A DNA stretch of 17,225 nt, taken from Pavlovales sp. CCMP2436 (Eukaryota > Haptophyta > Pavlovophyceae > Pavlovales). The translations under genes and the position numbers were made by a program. Below the pieces are notes generated by a model. It was not told where the DNA came from, ran no database searches, and was given only the letters and a program-made list of their open reading frames with translations. Location of the stretch: assembly GCA_026770615.1 (NCBI GenBank), contig MU631499.1, positions 209,918 through 227,142 on the forward strand, given 5' to 3'. Positions 1-7,757 of this stretch are shown here, one piece after another (positions within the stretch are counted from its first letter, which is position 1; each line of letters opens with the position of its first letter).

Positions 1-12
1 CCCCACCCAACC

Positions 13-32
13 ACACACACACACACACACAC
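13..32. repeat. CA dinucleotide microsatellite
   Basis: A run of about nine CA units lies at the left edge of the window, in a C/A-rich stretch just upstream of the first recognisable exon. It is a simple sequence repeat typical of eukaryotic non-coding DNA. Confidence 0.85.
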
Positions 33-112
33 CTCCCCAATCCCCCAAAACTAAGTAAAAATAAATAGAGGTGATTCAGTGGTCATAGTATGCTTTATTC
101 CTATTTTCTCAG

Positions 113-689
113 GACTTCGCCGCGATGCTCGACGCCGAGCCAAACGCAAAGCAGCTGCAGGTGAGAGCAAATTTTTAGGTTAATAGGTCATGATGCCACT
201 TCTACTGCCTGGGTCGCAGTTTCTGCGTCCAGGTGGCCCCGGGTGTCAGCGTCTGAGCGTTATTCTGTTGAGTTTTAGCCAACTTTGATAATTGTAGTGA
301 CTTTAAATATATCACCAGCATTGCTAGTAATAGTTCACCTGTAATTTCTTTTGAATGTGTTACCGTAATTTTATACTAATATAATAATCATTTAATGTAT
401 ATGCCAAGCAGCGGCAGGTGACTTATTATTTGCTTTTGGCGTGTTTTCAAATCATACCATACAGCGGTTTAAAATATCCTCATTATTACTGTTAGTATCA
501 ACTTGCTGTCATCATTCTAAGAATAGTTAAATTAGAACATGATCTATAATATGCTATTTCGTAATATACTTTTAAATGCTGCAGTGGGAGGGGCGCTCGG
601 ACTACAACGGCGGCGGTGGCGGCGGGCGGGGCAGGGGTCGTGGCGGGCGTGGGCGCGGCGGGCGCAGAGGGCGTGACCGCGGGCGCTGA
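113..689 (+). CDS. RGG-box protein, last two exons
   Basis: Two exons join in phase. Exon 113-160 follows a pyrimidine-rich TTTTCTCAG acceptor and reads DFAAMLDAEPNAKQLQ up to a GTGAGA donor at 161. Exon 585-689 follows a TGCTGCAG acceptor and reads WEGRSDYN, then a Gly/Arg-rich tail of RG and RGG units, ending in TGA (687-689) with TAG directly after it. RGG boxes bind RNA and are usually arginine-methylated; they often end nucleolar, mRNA-binding or translation-associated proteins. Only the C-terminus is in the window, so the full domain plan and family are unknown. The 424-bp intron is AT-rich and contains copy 1 of a dispersed repeat. The gene is inferred from splice signals plus a clean in-phase join. 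Confidence 0.72.
189..285 (+). repeat. Dispersed hairpin repeat, copy 1
   Basis: This copy starts at about ATGATGCCACTTCTAC and runs through a G/C-rich core (TGCGTCCAGGTGGCCCC) to GTCTGAGCG. It matches 1862-1990 (opposite strand) and 16128-16247 (same strand). The core CCTGGGTCGCAG...CTGCGTCCAGG folds as a stem of about 11 bp with a TTT loop and one bulge. The copy lies inside the intron of the RGG-box gene and diverges after about position 285, so its right end is shorter or more decayed than in the other copies. Confidence 0.75.
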
Positions 690-1000
690 TAGAAATAGTC
701 GGCTCAGGGCTCCGAAAGGGGCGTTTTTTTGTCTACAAACGTTACGTAGAGCGTAGCAATTGTTGTCGTATGGGGTCACAAAAGGCGATACGAAGGTTTC
801 CATTCCGGGTGATACTTAACTTTATCAGAGTAATAGAATGAGGGCGGGCAACTATTTGAGTTCCAGGCTCGCTCAGTTTTTTTGCCACAATAATTTTAAA
901 TTAATGTGTTACGTCCGGTAGTCTCGTCACTCGTCAGTTTGCGCCAGGACGCGCTAAAATATTATTATCGTCTTGCGTGCGGGCTTGCCTCGGCTCGTCG
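690..1000. other. AT-rich 3' flank without recognised gene
   Basis: This is the presumed 3' UTR and spacer after the RGG-box gene. It has short T runs (725-731, 879-885) but no clear poly(A) hexamer and no convincing exon. Open frames on the minus strand here are the antisense of the RGG exon and are not supported. Confidence 0.4.
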
Positions 1001-1004
1001 CCCA

Positions 1005-1257
1005 GACGCCAAGCAACGCCGGCGACTGGTTGCCCGTCGGCATTTAAGGCTGACAGAGCTCCAAGAGTACGTATAATCTGACATATTTCTTGCGCTTATA
1101 TTTTAATCTGAACCGTGTCCGTGTACATGCACAAATCCAGAGCTTTATATTATTTGCAACTTGATGTCTTATTAGAACTACACGAAAAGGATGAGCGAGC
1201 ACGATCACAGTCGCTGGCTAGGAGGAAAAAATGCGCGCGCATAGTGCATCGTGCAGG
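1005..1257 (+). CDS. Possible small exons, unidentified gene
   Basis: Two short stretches look exon-like. The first, about 1005-1070, is rich in basic codons (KQRRRLVARRHLRLTELQE) and ends beside candidate donors GTACGT (1067) and GTATAA (1071). The second, 1176-1257, follows an acceptor ending TTATTAG and ends at a GTAATA donor; depending on the frame it is basic (ERARSQSLARRKKC) or continues from LQEY into NYTKRMSEHDHSRW before TAG. The frames cannot be joined unambiguously, and I recognise no family. The evidence is splice-like signals and coding-like composition only; this may be a decayed gene or chance. Confidence 0.22.
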
Positions 1258-1340
1258 GTAATAAAATAAAACCAATTATAAATTGCAAGGCTTGCAGTCG
1301 AGCGATGGAAAGGCTGTTCGGCTAGACCCTTGAGACGGAT

Positions 1341-1363
1341 CCTATTCAAAACTATTGAATAGG
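1341..1363. repeat. Short perfect hairpin CCTATTCAA/TTGAATAGG
   Basis: A 9-bp perfect inverted repeat (1341-1349 and 1355-1363) has a 5-base loop. The right half, CTATTGAATAGG, recurs at 1527-1538, just before the candidate exon at 1549. No function is evident. Confidence 0.6.
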
Positions 1364-1548
1364 CGCGGTACACAGGGTCACCGCTCGTCTCCATTTCGTG
1401 CTCCGGAGCTGAGCCTTAGAAGGTAGGGTCTCAAATGGCAAAGAAAGGGCCTCGGCCCGTCAAAACCTCCTCAATAACTCATTTAACATGACTAATTTAA
1501 TGCAGATTTTAAATGAATACAGATTTCTATTGAATAGGAAATTCTCAG

Positions 1549-1670
1549 GGTGGTACCAATACAGAGACCTAACCTCCTTTCCGGACGCCAAGGCGAACGC
1601 AGCACCTGCGCCACCGCCGAAGCAACCGACGCCGGACGCTCCGGATCCCGGATCCAGCGCTGACATCTGA
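1549..1670 (+). CDS. Possible terminal exon, Pro/Ala-rich C-terminus
   Basis: After an acceptor-like AATTCTCAG (ending 1548) an open frame reads WYQYRDLTSFPDAKANA, then a Pro/Ala/Asp-rich low-complexity tail ending GSSADI and TGA. Base composition becomes GC-rich exactly over this stretch, as it does for the better supported exons of the window. The same frame is open upstream to 1488, so a single-exon reading cannot be excluded. No family is recognised. Possible partners upstream are the weak exons near 1.0-1.26 kb. Confidence 0.35.
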
Positions 1671-1861
1671 CAGATTTCGGTCCGACGACACACCATATCG
1701 CAACTGGCATCTGCCTTTGTGCTTCGGCACTGCAATTGGCCCGAAGAATTACACTATTATGCGGCGTAATGTGGACTACGTCGCTGCGTGGGGCGAGACA
1801 CCGCAGTGGAACTTATCTTTGACCAAAGCCGAAACAAAATCGCCTGCTTCGGAGCTCAGTC

Positions 1862-1990
1862 GGCGTTTTGGTATCACCGCAAGGTGACGCTGAAATTCAA
1901 CAGAGTGACGCTCAGACAGCACTGATATACACCCGGGGCCACCTGGACGCAGAAACTGCGCCCCAGGCGGTAGAAGTGGCATCATAACAT
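1862..1990 (-). repeat. Dispersed hairpin repeat, copy 2
   Basis: On the minus strand this copy reads ATGTTATGATGCCACTTCTA, then the hairpin core with GGGGCGCAG and CTGCGTCCAGG, then GTCACTCTGTTGA and GCGTCACCTTGCGGTG, ending near CCAAAACGCC. It matches copy 3 (16128-16247) over nearly its whole length, which defines the unit as roughly 120-130 bp. It differs from the others by a short TATATCA-like insertion after the core. Confidence 0.78.
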
Positions 1991-2256
1991 AAAATAACAT
2001 ATAGCATTATATGTACACATCTATTAACACCTCTCTTCAGCTGCCTCTCTCTCTCTCCCCCCCCCTCCCCCTCCTCCACCCTCCCCCCTACTTCCACTGT
2101 TATGCGCTACCATCTTGAGTCCATACGTTTCCTTTTTTTTCTGCTTTTTTTCGTACTGTCAATTGTACAACAAAACGTATTTATGATAGTGTGCACCGTG
2201 GGAGTGCAACTAACAGGATCAGGGATTGCTTTAACACCATTCTTATCTTGTTGTGT
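1991..2256. other. Non-coding spacer with CT/C tract
   Basis: AT-rich spacer containing a strongly pyrimidine-biased low-complexity tract at about 2041-2093 (CT repeats, then C runs) and T runs near 2130-2150. No exon is supported. Confidence 0.5.
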
Positions 2257-2610
2257 CTAATTGGCAGGCAAACATGTATAAGTGTTGGCCGTGCTGTTCG
2301 GTGGGTTTATTTCCTGCCTGCATCTGCATTTGCAGGAGAATAGCCTTCCGTTTGCGCGTTGCATTTTGCCATCCAGTTCGGCGAGTGTCTCAGTCAGTAG
2401 TAATGTGACGACGTCGTCTCGCCCCAGAGCGATGAGCGCGCTGCGCTCCGACCTCTGTGGAGAAGCTGCATTCCGCCAGATCGCCCAGAGCGATGTTCCA
2501 GGCGATGAAGCAGACGAAGACGATCCCAAGGCTTCAGCGGCATTACTTGCACGACCTCCATGGACCTTGATGTCAGCATACATACTGCATGATGTCATCG
2601 AGATCCACAC
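2257..2610 (-). CDS. Unassigned open region, strand uncertain
   Basis: A GC-richer segment is open on both strands. On the minus strand it encodes a plausible helical stretch (SALIALGRDDVVTLLLTETL, then AELDGKMQ) ending with a Cys-rich tail and TAG/TAA context. On the plus strand (2282-2713) it encodes an acidic stretch (SDVPGDEADEDDPKAS). Neither shows a recognisable domain, and I cannot choose between them. I list the minus strand because its hydrophobic pattern looks more protein-like. It may be a fragment of a host exon or a chance open frame. Confidence 0.2.
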   Translation of the reverse strand: MWISMTSCSMYADIKVHGGRASNAAEALGSSSSASSPGTSLWAIWRNAASPQRSERSALIALGRDDVVTLLLTETLAELDGKMQRANGRLFSCKCRCRQEINPPNSTANTYTCLPAN

Positions 2611-2713
2611 TGGTTTTCCGCGTTTTTACGGAACAGCGAGATGGGGAAGGAGGCACCACTTCCAACTCACGTCGACGGCCCGATCCGCCGTCAACGGACG
2701 GTCCCACCCCTGA

Positions 2714-3326
2714 GTTTCAATTAGGATTTTTATCCTTTGTGAAAGGATGGGTTCGGCACGCTGTAGCCGACGAACCGCGCGGCGGAGACCCAGGGTGGCC
2801 GCACATCGCCGTGGAAGGGACGGCATGGGGATAGCCAGGAATCAATCACATGATGATGCGGCCTCCCGTTGGTCCGTTACGATATCTTGAAATCACTAAA
2901 AAAAGCAGAGATTTCAGCATGGGGGCCGATTTTCGGGCATGTGGGGCGCACGTGCCAGCAGCTTGCCATCGCGTCGACGTGGACCTGCTCTAAGTGGAGA
3001 CGGGGCTCGGCGTGGTGTGTGGAGTAGCCTAGACAACGCCAGATGTGTTTGGCTCACCCCTGGTGCAGCCCTAGGAGCACTTAGTTACCGTCCTTTTGAC
3101 CATTCCTGGCCAAAATCCTTTCTGAAAGGATTTCTCGATTTAATTAATTTCGGCATATTATTAAGTATGTTAAAGTAGTTATTGCTTGCTCAGCTAAGGG
3201 TCGAGGCTTTTTATTTGCCTTTTAAGATCTTACATTCCAAGGCTCGGCTCAGGAGAAGGAAATATGAACACACCGCGACCATGCGGCCGCGTCCTATGTA
3301 ATAGGATCTAATAGGATTGGGCTCAG
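2714..3326. other. Spacer with two ATCCTTT/AAAGGAT hairpins
   Basis: No gene is recognised. Two similar small hairpins, ATCCTTTGTGAAAGGAT (about 2729-2745) and AATCCTTTCTGAAAGGATT (about 3115-3133), lie about 390 bp apart, each next to an AATTA-rich stretch. They could mark the two ends of one decayed insertion, but the flanking similarity is low. Confidence 0.35.
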
Positions 3327-3426
3327 GAGTGGGATCGCGGATCCCTCGCTGACCGATTTGGTGCTGGAACGCAATGCAGAGCAGATTGCTATGCAGAGCA
3401 GCTCGGAGTTACTCAATCCGCGCTGA
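3327..3426 (+). CDS. Possible terminal exon, unidentified gene
   Basis: After an acceptor-like GATTGGGCTCAG (ending 3326) the plus strand reads SGIADPSLTDLVLERNAEQ, then IAMQSSSELLNPR and TGA (3424-3426). Codon use is balanced and the amino-acid mix is protein-like. The stop is followed 31 bases later by a 13-bp inverted repeat. No family is recognised and no upstream exon was identified with confidence. If real, the gene converges on the minus-strand GARP/Myb fragment that ends at 3560. Confidence 0.35.
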
Positions 3427-3456
3427 CGGCCGACACAGCAGCACCACTCGCACACG

Positions 3457-3513
3457 TCCAAAGTGAGGGTGGTATTTTCAGCATATTAATTACATACGTC
3501 CCCTCACTTTGGA
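3457..3513. repeat. 13-bp inverted repeat between convergent coding ends
   Basis: TCCAAAGTGAGGG (3457-3469) is matched perfectly by CCCTCACTTTGGA (3501-3513), with a 31-base AT-rich loop. It lies between the plus-strand candidate exon ending at 3426 and the minus-strand GARP/Myb fragment ending at 3560, so either transcript could form it in its 3' UTR. Confidence 0.7.
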
Positions 3514-3559
3514 GGCCCTATTCTTGGCATGCGCCACTAATTCGAATTTCGATCTACCA

Positions 3560-3808
3560 TTACACCCCCCTCGCGCCCTCACCGCCAGACGCACCGCCGG
3601 CGGCCGCGGCGCTTCGGGAGCGCTTTTGCAAAAGCAACCGGTATTTCTGCAGGTGCGATTTGATGTGCTGGTGGGTGGGCGGGTGCCCGTCAATGTTCAT
3701 CCGCTGCAAGATGTCCAGTGGCTTGGCGGTCTCGAGGCCCAGCAAATGGACCGCTACCTCAAACCTGCGCGGGGCGGCGGAACCACATTTAAAAGCCAGT
3801 AGCAAGTT
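3560..3808 (-). pseudogene. GARP/Myb-like DNA-binding domain, broken at N-terminus
   Basis: The minus strand encodes the second half of a plant/algal single-Myb (GARP, B-type response-regulator/PHR-like) domain: RRFEVAVHLLGLETAKP, then ILQRMNIDG and the hallmark IKSHLQKYRLLLQK recognition helix (around 3640-3660), then a short Ala/Gly-rich tail and stop. Such domains bind DNA as nuclear transcription factors. The first helix should begin W-x4-LHRRF. A TGG lies at about the right place (near 3785), but the 13 bases between it and the CGCAGG codons would have to be 15, so the frame changes there. Alternatively CCCGCGCAG could be a splice acceptor with the N-terminal half on an upstream exon, but no candidate exon was found up to 4.2 kb. 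The domain identity is strong; gene integrity is doubtful. Confidence 0.65.
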
Positions 3809-3846
3809 TTACAGTGTGAGAACCGTTTTGAATGGAGGGGATGAAC

Positions 3847-3872
3847 CATTCTAATATTGCAATATTAGAATG
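3847..3872. repeat. 26-bp perfect palindrome
   Basis: The half-site CATTCTAATATTG is followed immediately by its exact reverse complement, with no spacer. It lies about 40 bp upstream of the GARP/Myb fragment, on that gene's 5' side. The sub-sequence ACATTCTAAT recurs at about 4090. It could be a dimeric protein-binding site, a cruciform or an insertion scar. Confidence 0.85.
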
Positions 3873-4231
3873 ACGTGCGCTGTGCGCAGCTCGCCTAGCC
3901 TGCCCCGTTTCACGAGGGCGGCTATTATATATTCCCCCGGCCACGTATAGGACATGGCGGGTGGTGCATATGGCAGTGGTGAGTGTTAGGCGGCATTAGG
4001 CAGCGGCAGCAGCAGGCGACAGAGCGCGAGGCGCAAGCAGGCGGGGTGGGGTGTGAGCGTGGACAGGTGGGCCCTGCTGTGGGGTATCGCACATTCTAAT
4101 TTCATTAATATGGGTTTCAAATGGTAAACGATATAACGATCCGCAAATTACAATCCCCGTCGTTTAGAGAATTTTGATGAAAAAAATTCAAGAAAAAAAG
4201 TTAGAAGACGAAGACAGGGGGGGGAGGGGGG
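3873..4231. other. Spacer with TATA-like element
   Basis: No gene is supported. A TATATATT-like element lies at about 3925-3933. On the plus strand a short ATG frame (3954, MAGGAYGS) ends in GTGAGT, which resembles a first exon but has no visible continuation. On the minus strand the same TATA-like element would face the GARP/Myb fragment. G-rich low-complexity tracts start at about 4215. Confidence 0.3.
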
Positions 4232-5833
4232 TTAAGTTATGGATGCCGTGCATGCAGCCTGGGGGGCGGGGGACGGGGGGGGGGAGGGGGGGTGGCTACC
4301 GCGCAAAGCGGGGGCGTCCACTCCCACGGCATGAAGCCTCGCGCACGGCGCACGCGCGCACCTTCTGTGCTGCTCGGCCGTCCAGACGAAGCGCTGCTTG
4401 TGCGCCGCCTTCTTGTCGCCGTCCCACGCGTACGGCCGCTCGCCGCTGTGCGCGCGCCTGTGCGTCGTGAGGTGGTCCGCCTGAGTGGCGCTGTCGTTGC
4501 ACCCGAGCTCGTCGCACGGGAAGTCGCGCTTGGGCTCGGCGCGTTGCTCGCCGCTGTGCGTCTGCTTGTGCGTCGTGAGGTTGCTCGCGTGAATGGCCCG
4601 GTACTCGCAGCCGGCCTCGTCGCACGGGAAGTCGCGCTCGGGCTCGGCGCTTGGCAGCGACGCGTCGCCATCCGAATCAATGTCGCTCGCGCCGCCGACG
4701 AGTGTGCAGTACTCGGCAGCCCCGGGCGCGTGCGTGCATCCCCCCCGGCGCGAGCACTTCGGCGGCTTGCTGCCGACCACGCTGACGCCGCCCGGCATGC
4801 CGCCCGCAAGGGCCCTCTTACCAGGCTGTCCTTCCAAAACCTTCGGGCTCGGACTTACTCCCTTGCTCGGACTCACTCCCAGCGCCTGTGCACCCGTCAC
4901 CACCGCAGGCGGAGCGGCAAGCGCGGGCTTTGGAGGCGGCGGAAGAGGTGGGGGCGGGGGCTCGCGCCCCAAGACAACCCACAGCTCGTGCATCACTGGC
5001 GTCAGCTTCATGCTCTTGAAGCGCAAGCCCTCGAGCGTGTAGTAGTCCGCGTTGCCGTCGCCGTCGCCGCCACCGCGCCCAATCGCCCGTCCCCGGCCGC
5101 GCCCGCCAGCGAGGCCACGCCCACCCGCTCGCCAACCACGCCCCCCGCGCCCACGGCCGGCGCCCCGTGCCGCCCAAGGCGAGGCCGACGAGTTGTAGGC
5201 TGCAAAAGAAGGTCCGGCCACCGAGGAGGGCCCGGCACCATCCTCCGCCATGAACCCTACCTCGTCCTCGTCGTCCCACGGTTCCGCGTGGCGCGGCGCG
5301 GGGCTCAGGGGCCTCTTCTTCTGCAGGGGCTCTACGCAGCGCGCGGGGAGGCAAAGAGGAAAGAGCGGGAGATCAGGGGCGCGCACGAGAGGGCCGCGCG
5401 GCCACGAGCGAGCCCGGGCGCGGGGGCGCGCCGGGGGAGGGGACCATGCACGAGGGAACCATTGCGCTTACTCGCGTGCCCCCACCGAACTTATTGTTGG
5501 CGCACTCGCTCGCGTGCGTGGTGATCTGAGGGGCAAAGAACTACTTGCCGCAGACTAGGCAGTTCACGACGGCCGTCTTGATCGCGTACCACCGCGATAC
5601 GGGCGCCGCGCGTGCGGGCTCGGGCGCGGCGGGCTCGGGCGCGGCGGGCTCGGGCGCGGCGGGCTCGGGCGCGGGCTCACTCAGGATCTTGTCCAGCCTG
5701 GCTAGGGCAGCGGGATCCATGATAGAGGCGGCAGTCACCCGTTCTGTACTCGCACCATTAAGTGCCGCATTCGAGATGCCCTCGACCAGCTGCTGCTCGC
5801 CCATCGGGCCGGGCGCTGCAGCAGCGTCAAGAC
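4232..5833 (-). CDS. UBZ4-like / RGG-rich / C2H2 zinc-finger protein, two exons, internal TAG
   Basis: Exon 1 (5833-5472) begins after an acceptor-like CCTACACCACAG or at ATG 5804 (MGEQQLVEG). It carries a 15-bp repeat encoding (PEPAA)n and then a zinc finger with UBZ4/Rad18-type spacing C-x2-C-x11-H-x3-C. The spacing is exact only if an in-frame TAG (5543-5541) counts as one residue. A GTAAGC donor (5471) and CCCTGCAG acceptor (5321) define a 151-bp intron that keeps the frame. Exon 2 (5320-4232) encodes an acidic start (WDDEDEVGF), a Gly/Arg-rich tract (about 5190-5070), a Pro-rich linker and two C-x4-C-x12-H-x3-H fingers (near 4635-4557 and 4527-4449, 108 bp apart). A third finger is degenerate, lacking both cysteines. 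UBZ4 fingers bind ubiquitin and C2H2 fingers bind DNA or RNA. The TAG could mean a pseudogene, readthrough, or a shorter product ending at the finger. Confidence 0.6.
5321..5471 (-). other. Predicted spliceosomal intron, 151 bp
   Basis: On the minus strand the donor is CGA|GTAAGC and the acceptor is CCCCTGCAG|AAG, preceded by a pyrimidine-rich stretch (CTCTTTCCTCTTTGCCTCC). Removing it joins exon 1 to exon 2 of the zinc-finger gene in phase 0; reading through it in the exon 1 frame meets a stop. Confidence 0.55.
5616..5675. repeat. 15-bp minisatellite within the zinc-finger gene
   Basis: About four tandem units of GGGCTCGGGCGCGGC, read on the minus strand as repeated Pro-Glu-Pro-Ala-Ala. The period is a multiple of three, so copy-number change would not disturb the reading frame. 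Confidence 0.85.
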
Positions 5834-5904
5834 CTGTGGTGTAGGATGCGAGTCAGCTGGATTCGCGCTTGTACGGTTTAGAGACATTAAGCTTTGTACC
5901 ATTA

Positions 5905-6610
5905 AGGGGCAGGGCGCGCGCACGCTCTGGCTCGCACGCACCTTGAACTCGTTGGGGTGGGGTGCTCGCCGGGCGGCTCGGCAGCACCGGGCGCGCGCGC
6001 ACCACCTGCGGAGAGGGGGCTGAGCGGCTCGGCAGCACCTGGCGCGCTCGCACCAACTGCGGAGAGGGGGAGGTCGATGAGATGAGAAGGGGCAGGGTGC
6101 GCGCACGCTCTGGCTCGCACGCCTTGAATAGTTAGGGTGGGGTGCTCGCCGGGCGGCGCGGCAGCACCGGGCGCGCTCGCACCAACTGCGGAGATGGGGA
6201 GGTCGATGAGATGAGAAGGGGCAGGGTGCGCGCACGCTCTGGCTCGCACGCCTTGAATAGTTAGGGTGGGGTGCTCGCCGGGCGGCGCGGCAGCACCGGG
6301 CGCGCTCGCACCAACTGCGGAGATGGGGAGGTCGATGAGATGAGAAGGGGCAGGGTGCGCGCACGCTCTGGCTCGCACGCACCTTGAATAGTTGGGGTGG
6401 GGTGCTCGCCGGGCGGCGCGGCAGCACCGGGCGCGCGCGCACCACCTGCGGAGAGGGGGAGGGGGTCGATGAGAAGGGCAAGGCGCGCGCACGCTCTGGC
6501 TCGCACGCACTTTGAATAGTTGGGGTGGGGTGCTCGCCGGGCGGCTCGGCAGCACCGGGTGCGCGCGCACCACCTGCGGAGAGGGTGGGGAGAAGAGGGG
6601 GGGGGGGCGC
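5905..6610. repeat. Tandem array of 129-bp GC-rich units
   Basis: The anchor CACGCTCTGGCTCGCACGC occurs at 5921, 6104, 6233, 6362 and 6490. Spacings are 183, 129, 129 and 128 bp. The first unit is longer by about 54 bp because its GGCTCGGCAGCACC...CTGCGGAGAGG half is duplicated. Each unit contains GGTGGGGTGCTCGCCGGGCG, GCAGCACCGGGCGCG and GGTCGATGAGATGAGAAGGG. Because 129 is divisible by three, two minus-strand frames stay open across the array; their Arg/Ala/Pro/His/Cys-rich translations look like repeat artefacts, not a known protein. The array lies between the zinc-finger gene and the coiled-coil gene, at the left edge of the virus-like island. Confidence 0.88.
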
Positions 6611-6616
6611 TTGTCA

Positions 6617-7757
6617 TCAATGAGCCGTCGCGGAGCGCGCTCGCACGCGCGGCGCGTTGCCCGTACCGGTGGTCAGATCCGCTGCGTGGCAGACACTGAT
6701 GACTGCGATGGCCTCGACGAGCGCGTCCGTTGCCTCCTGCACTTGGAGTTCAGCCTTGCGCACGACTCCTTGAGACGCCTTTAAGGCATTTTCGTATACC
6801 TCCTGCTTCTTAGTGTAGTTGTCCATCTGCACTTGGAAGTCGTCATCCAGTGCAACAAGCTCAAGCCGCTTCTTTCTCATCACCTCCGCGAGAACCTCGG
6901 ACTCCGTTGCGGTCTCAAGCTCGGCTTGCGCCTTGGCGAGCGCGGCCTTCGCTGCGGTAACGTTGCCCTCGATCCGTTTTAAGTCGCACGAGATCTCGAG
7001 GAAGCGCTGCGCGCGCTGGATGAGGGCTCGCCGCGCGTGGAAAACGTCGTCGTCGGGCATGTCCGACGACGGCGCGTTGCCCGTACAGTTGGTCACTTCC
7101 GCAGCGCGCTTCTCGATGTCCGAGAGGGCAAAGGCGAGCGCGTCCGTTGCCACCTGCACATCATTGGTAGAGCGCGTTACCGCGATCCGAGCGACATTCC
7201 ACTCCTCAGCCGACGTTTCAGTCGTAGCCCCGCTCTTCTCGTACTTGTCTTCCTCCAAGTCGAGCGCGGCTTCGAGATCCTCGATGACTTTCTGAGCGGG
7301 TCCGATGGTGGAGGCATGCACCTTATAAAGTGTCTCCCACTTAGCGTTGATCTCCGACTCCTGCGTATCCACCACATCCTCGAGCGCGGCCACCGCCTTG
7401 GCAACGTTCTGCTTCATCTCGAGGAAGCCAGTCGAGATCACCCTGTAGTGCAGCGCGCGCTGAAGGGCTTGGACGGATCTTGCCGTTCTTGATCAGGCAC
7501 AGGTTCACCTCGCAGCTGGGCAACAGATCAACCGGGCTCATGGGCAGCCCCGCAGCGTCGCTGAGCATCATCTTGAAGCTCATAAAATCCACTGGCCGAG
7601 TGGTGAGCGAAAGGGCACCCCTGGAGGTGTGCAGCTCAAGGTCGCCCACGCTTGCGTACTGTGGTCCGCCACGAATCCTCGTAATCGTGAGCCTCCAGTA
7701 CATGGAAGGGGCGCTCACTCTTGGCAGCACACTGAATCGATCATAATATGCCATCAT
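6617..7757 (-). CDS. Coiled-coil protein with two related modules, one frame change
   Basis: From ATG 7757 (MMAYYDRFSVLPR) the minus strand encodes a globular start containing YWRLTITRIRGG and GDLELHTSRG, which resembles a discoidin/F5/8-C strand pattern. After LCLIKNGKIRPSPS (near 7480) that frame runs on only to a stop at 7341, while a second frame, open from 7492, continues as QRALHYR into a long Ala/Glu/Lys-rich coiled coil ending at TGA 6617. Coding properties switch within the 7492-7440 overlap, so one frameshift, or less likely a tiny intron, joins them. The coiled coil holds two modules of about 141 residues; their ends share TDALAFAL/TDALVEAI and CTGNAP/GTGNAP, and the DNA is also duplicated (near 7075-7165 and 6650-6745). 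A structural or fibre role in the viral island is inferred from context only. Confidence 0.5.

Noticed and set aside
1776..2000. 74-codon minus-strand open frame
   Set aside because: It is simply a translation of dispersed repeat copy 2.
3954..3980. First-exon-like ATG...GTGAGT after a TATA-like element
   Set aside because: The coding stretch is only about eight codons, the TATA-to-ATG distance is too short for a normal leader, and no downstream plus-strand exon was found.
4292..5524. 410-codon plus-strand open frame
   Set aside because: It is the antisense shadow of the zinc-finger gene; Ala/Arg/Leu-rich with no domain, whereas the minus strand has C2H2 fingers and splice sites.
5735..6573. 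Minus-strand frames of 248 and 223 codons across the tandem array
   Set aside because: Two frames are open at once because the 129-bp period is a multiple of three. The translations are low-complexity Arg/Ala/Pro/His repeats, and neither has a supported domain.
5905..6610. CRISPR-like array
   Set aside because: Units are contiguous 129-bp tandem repeats without unique spacers, in eukaryotic DNA.
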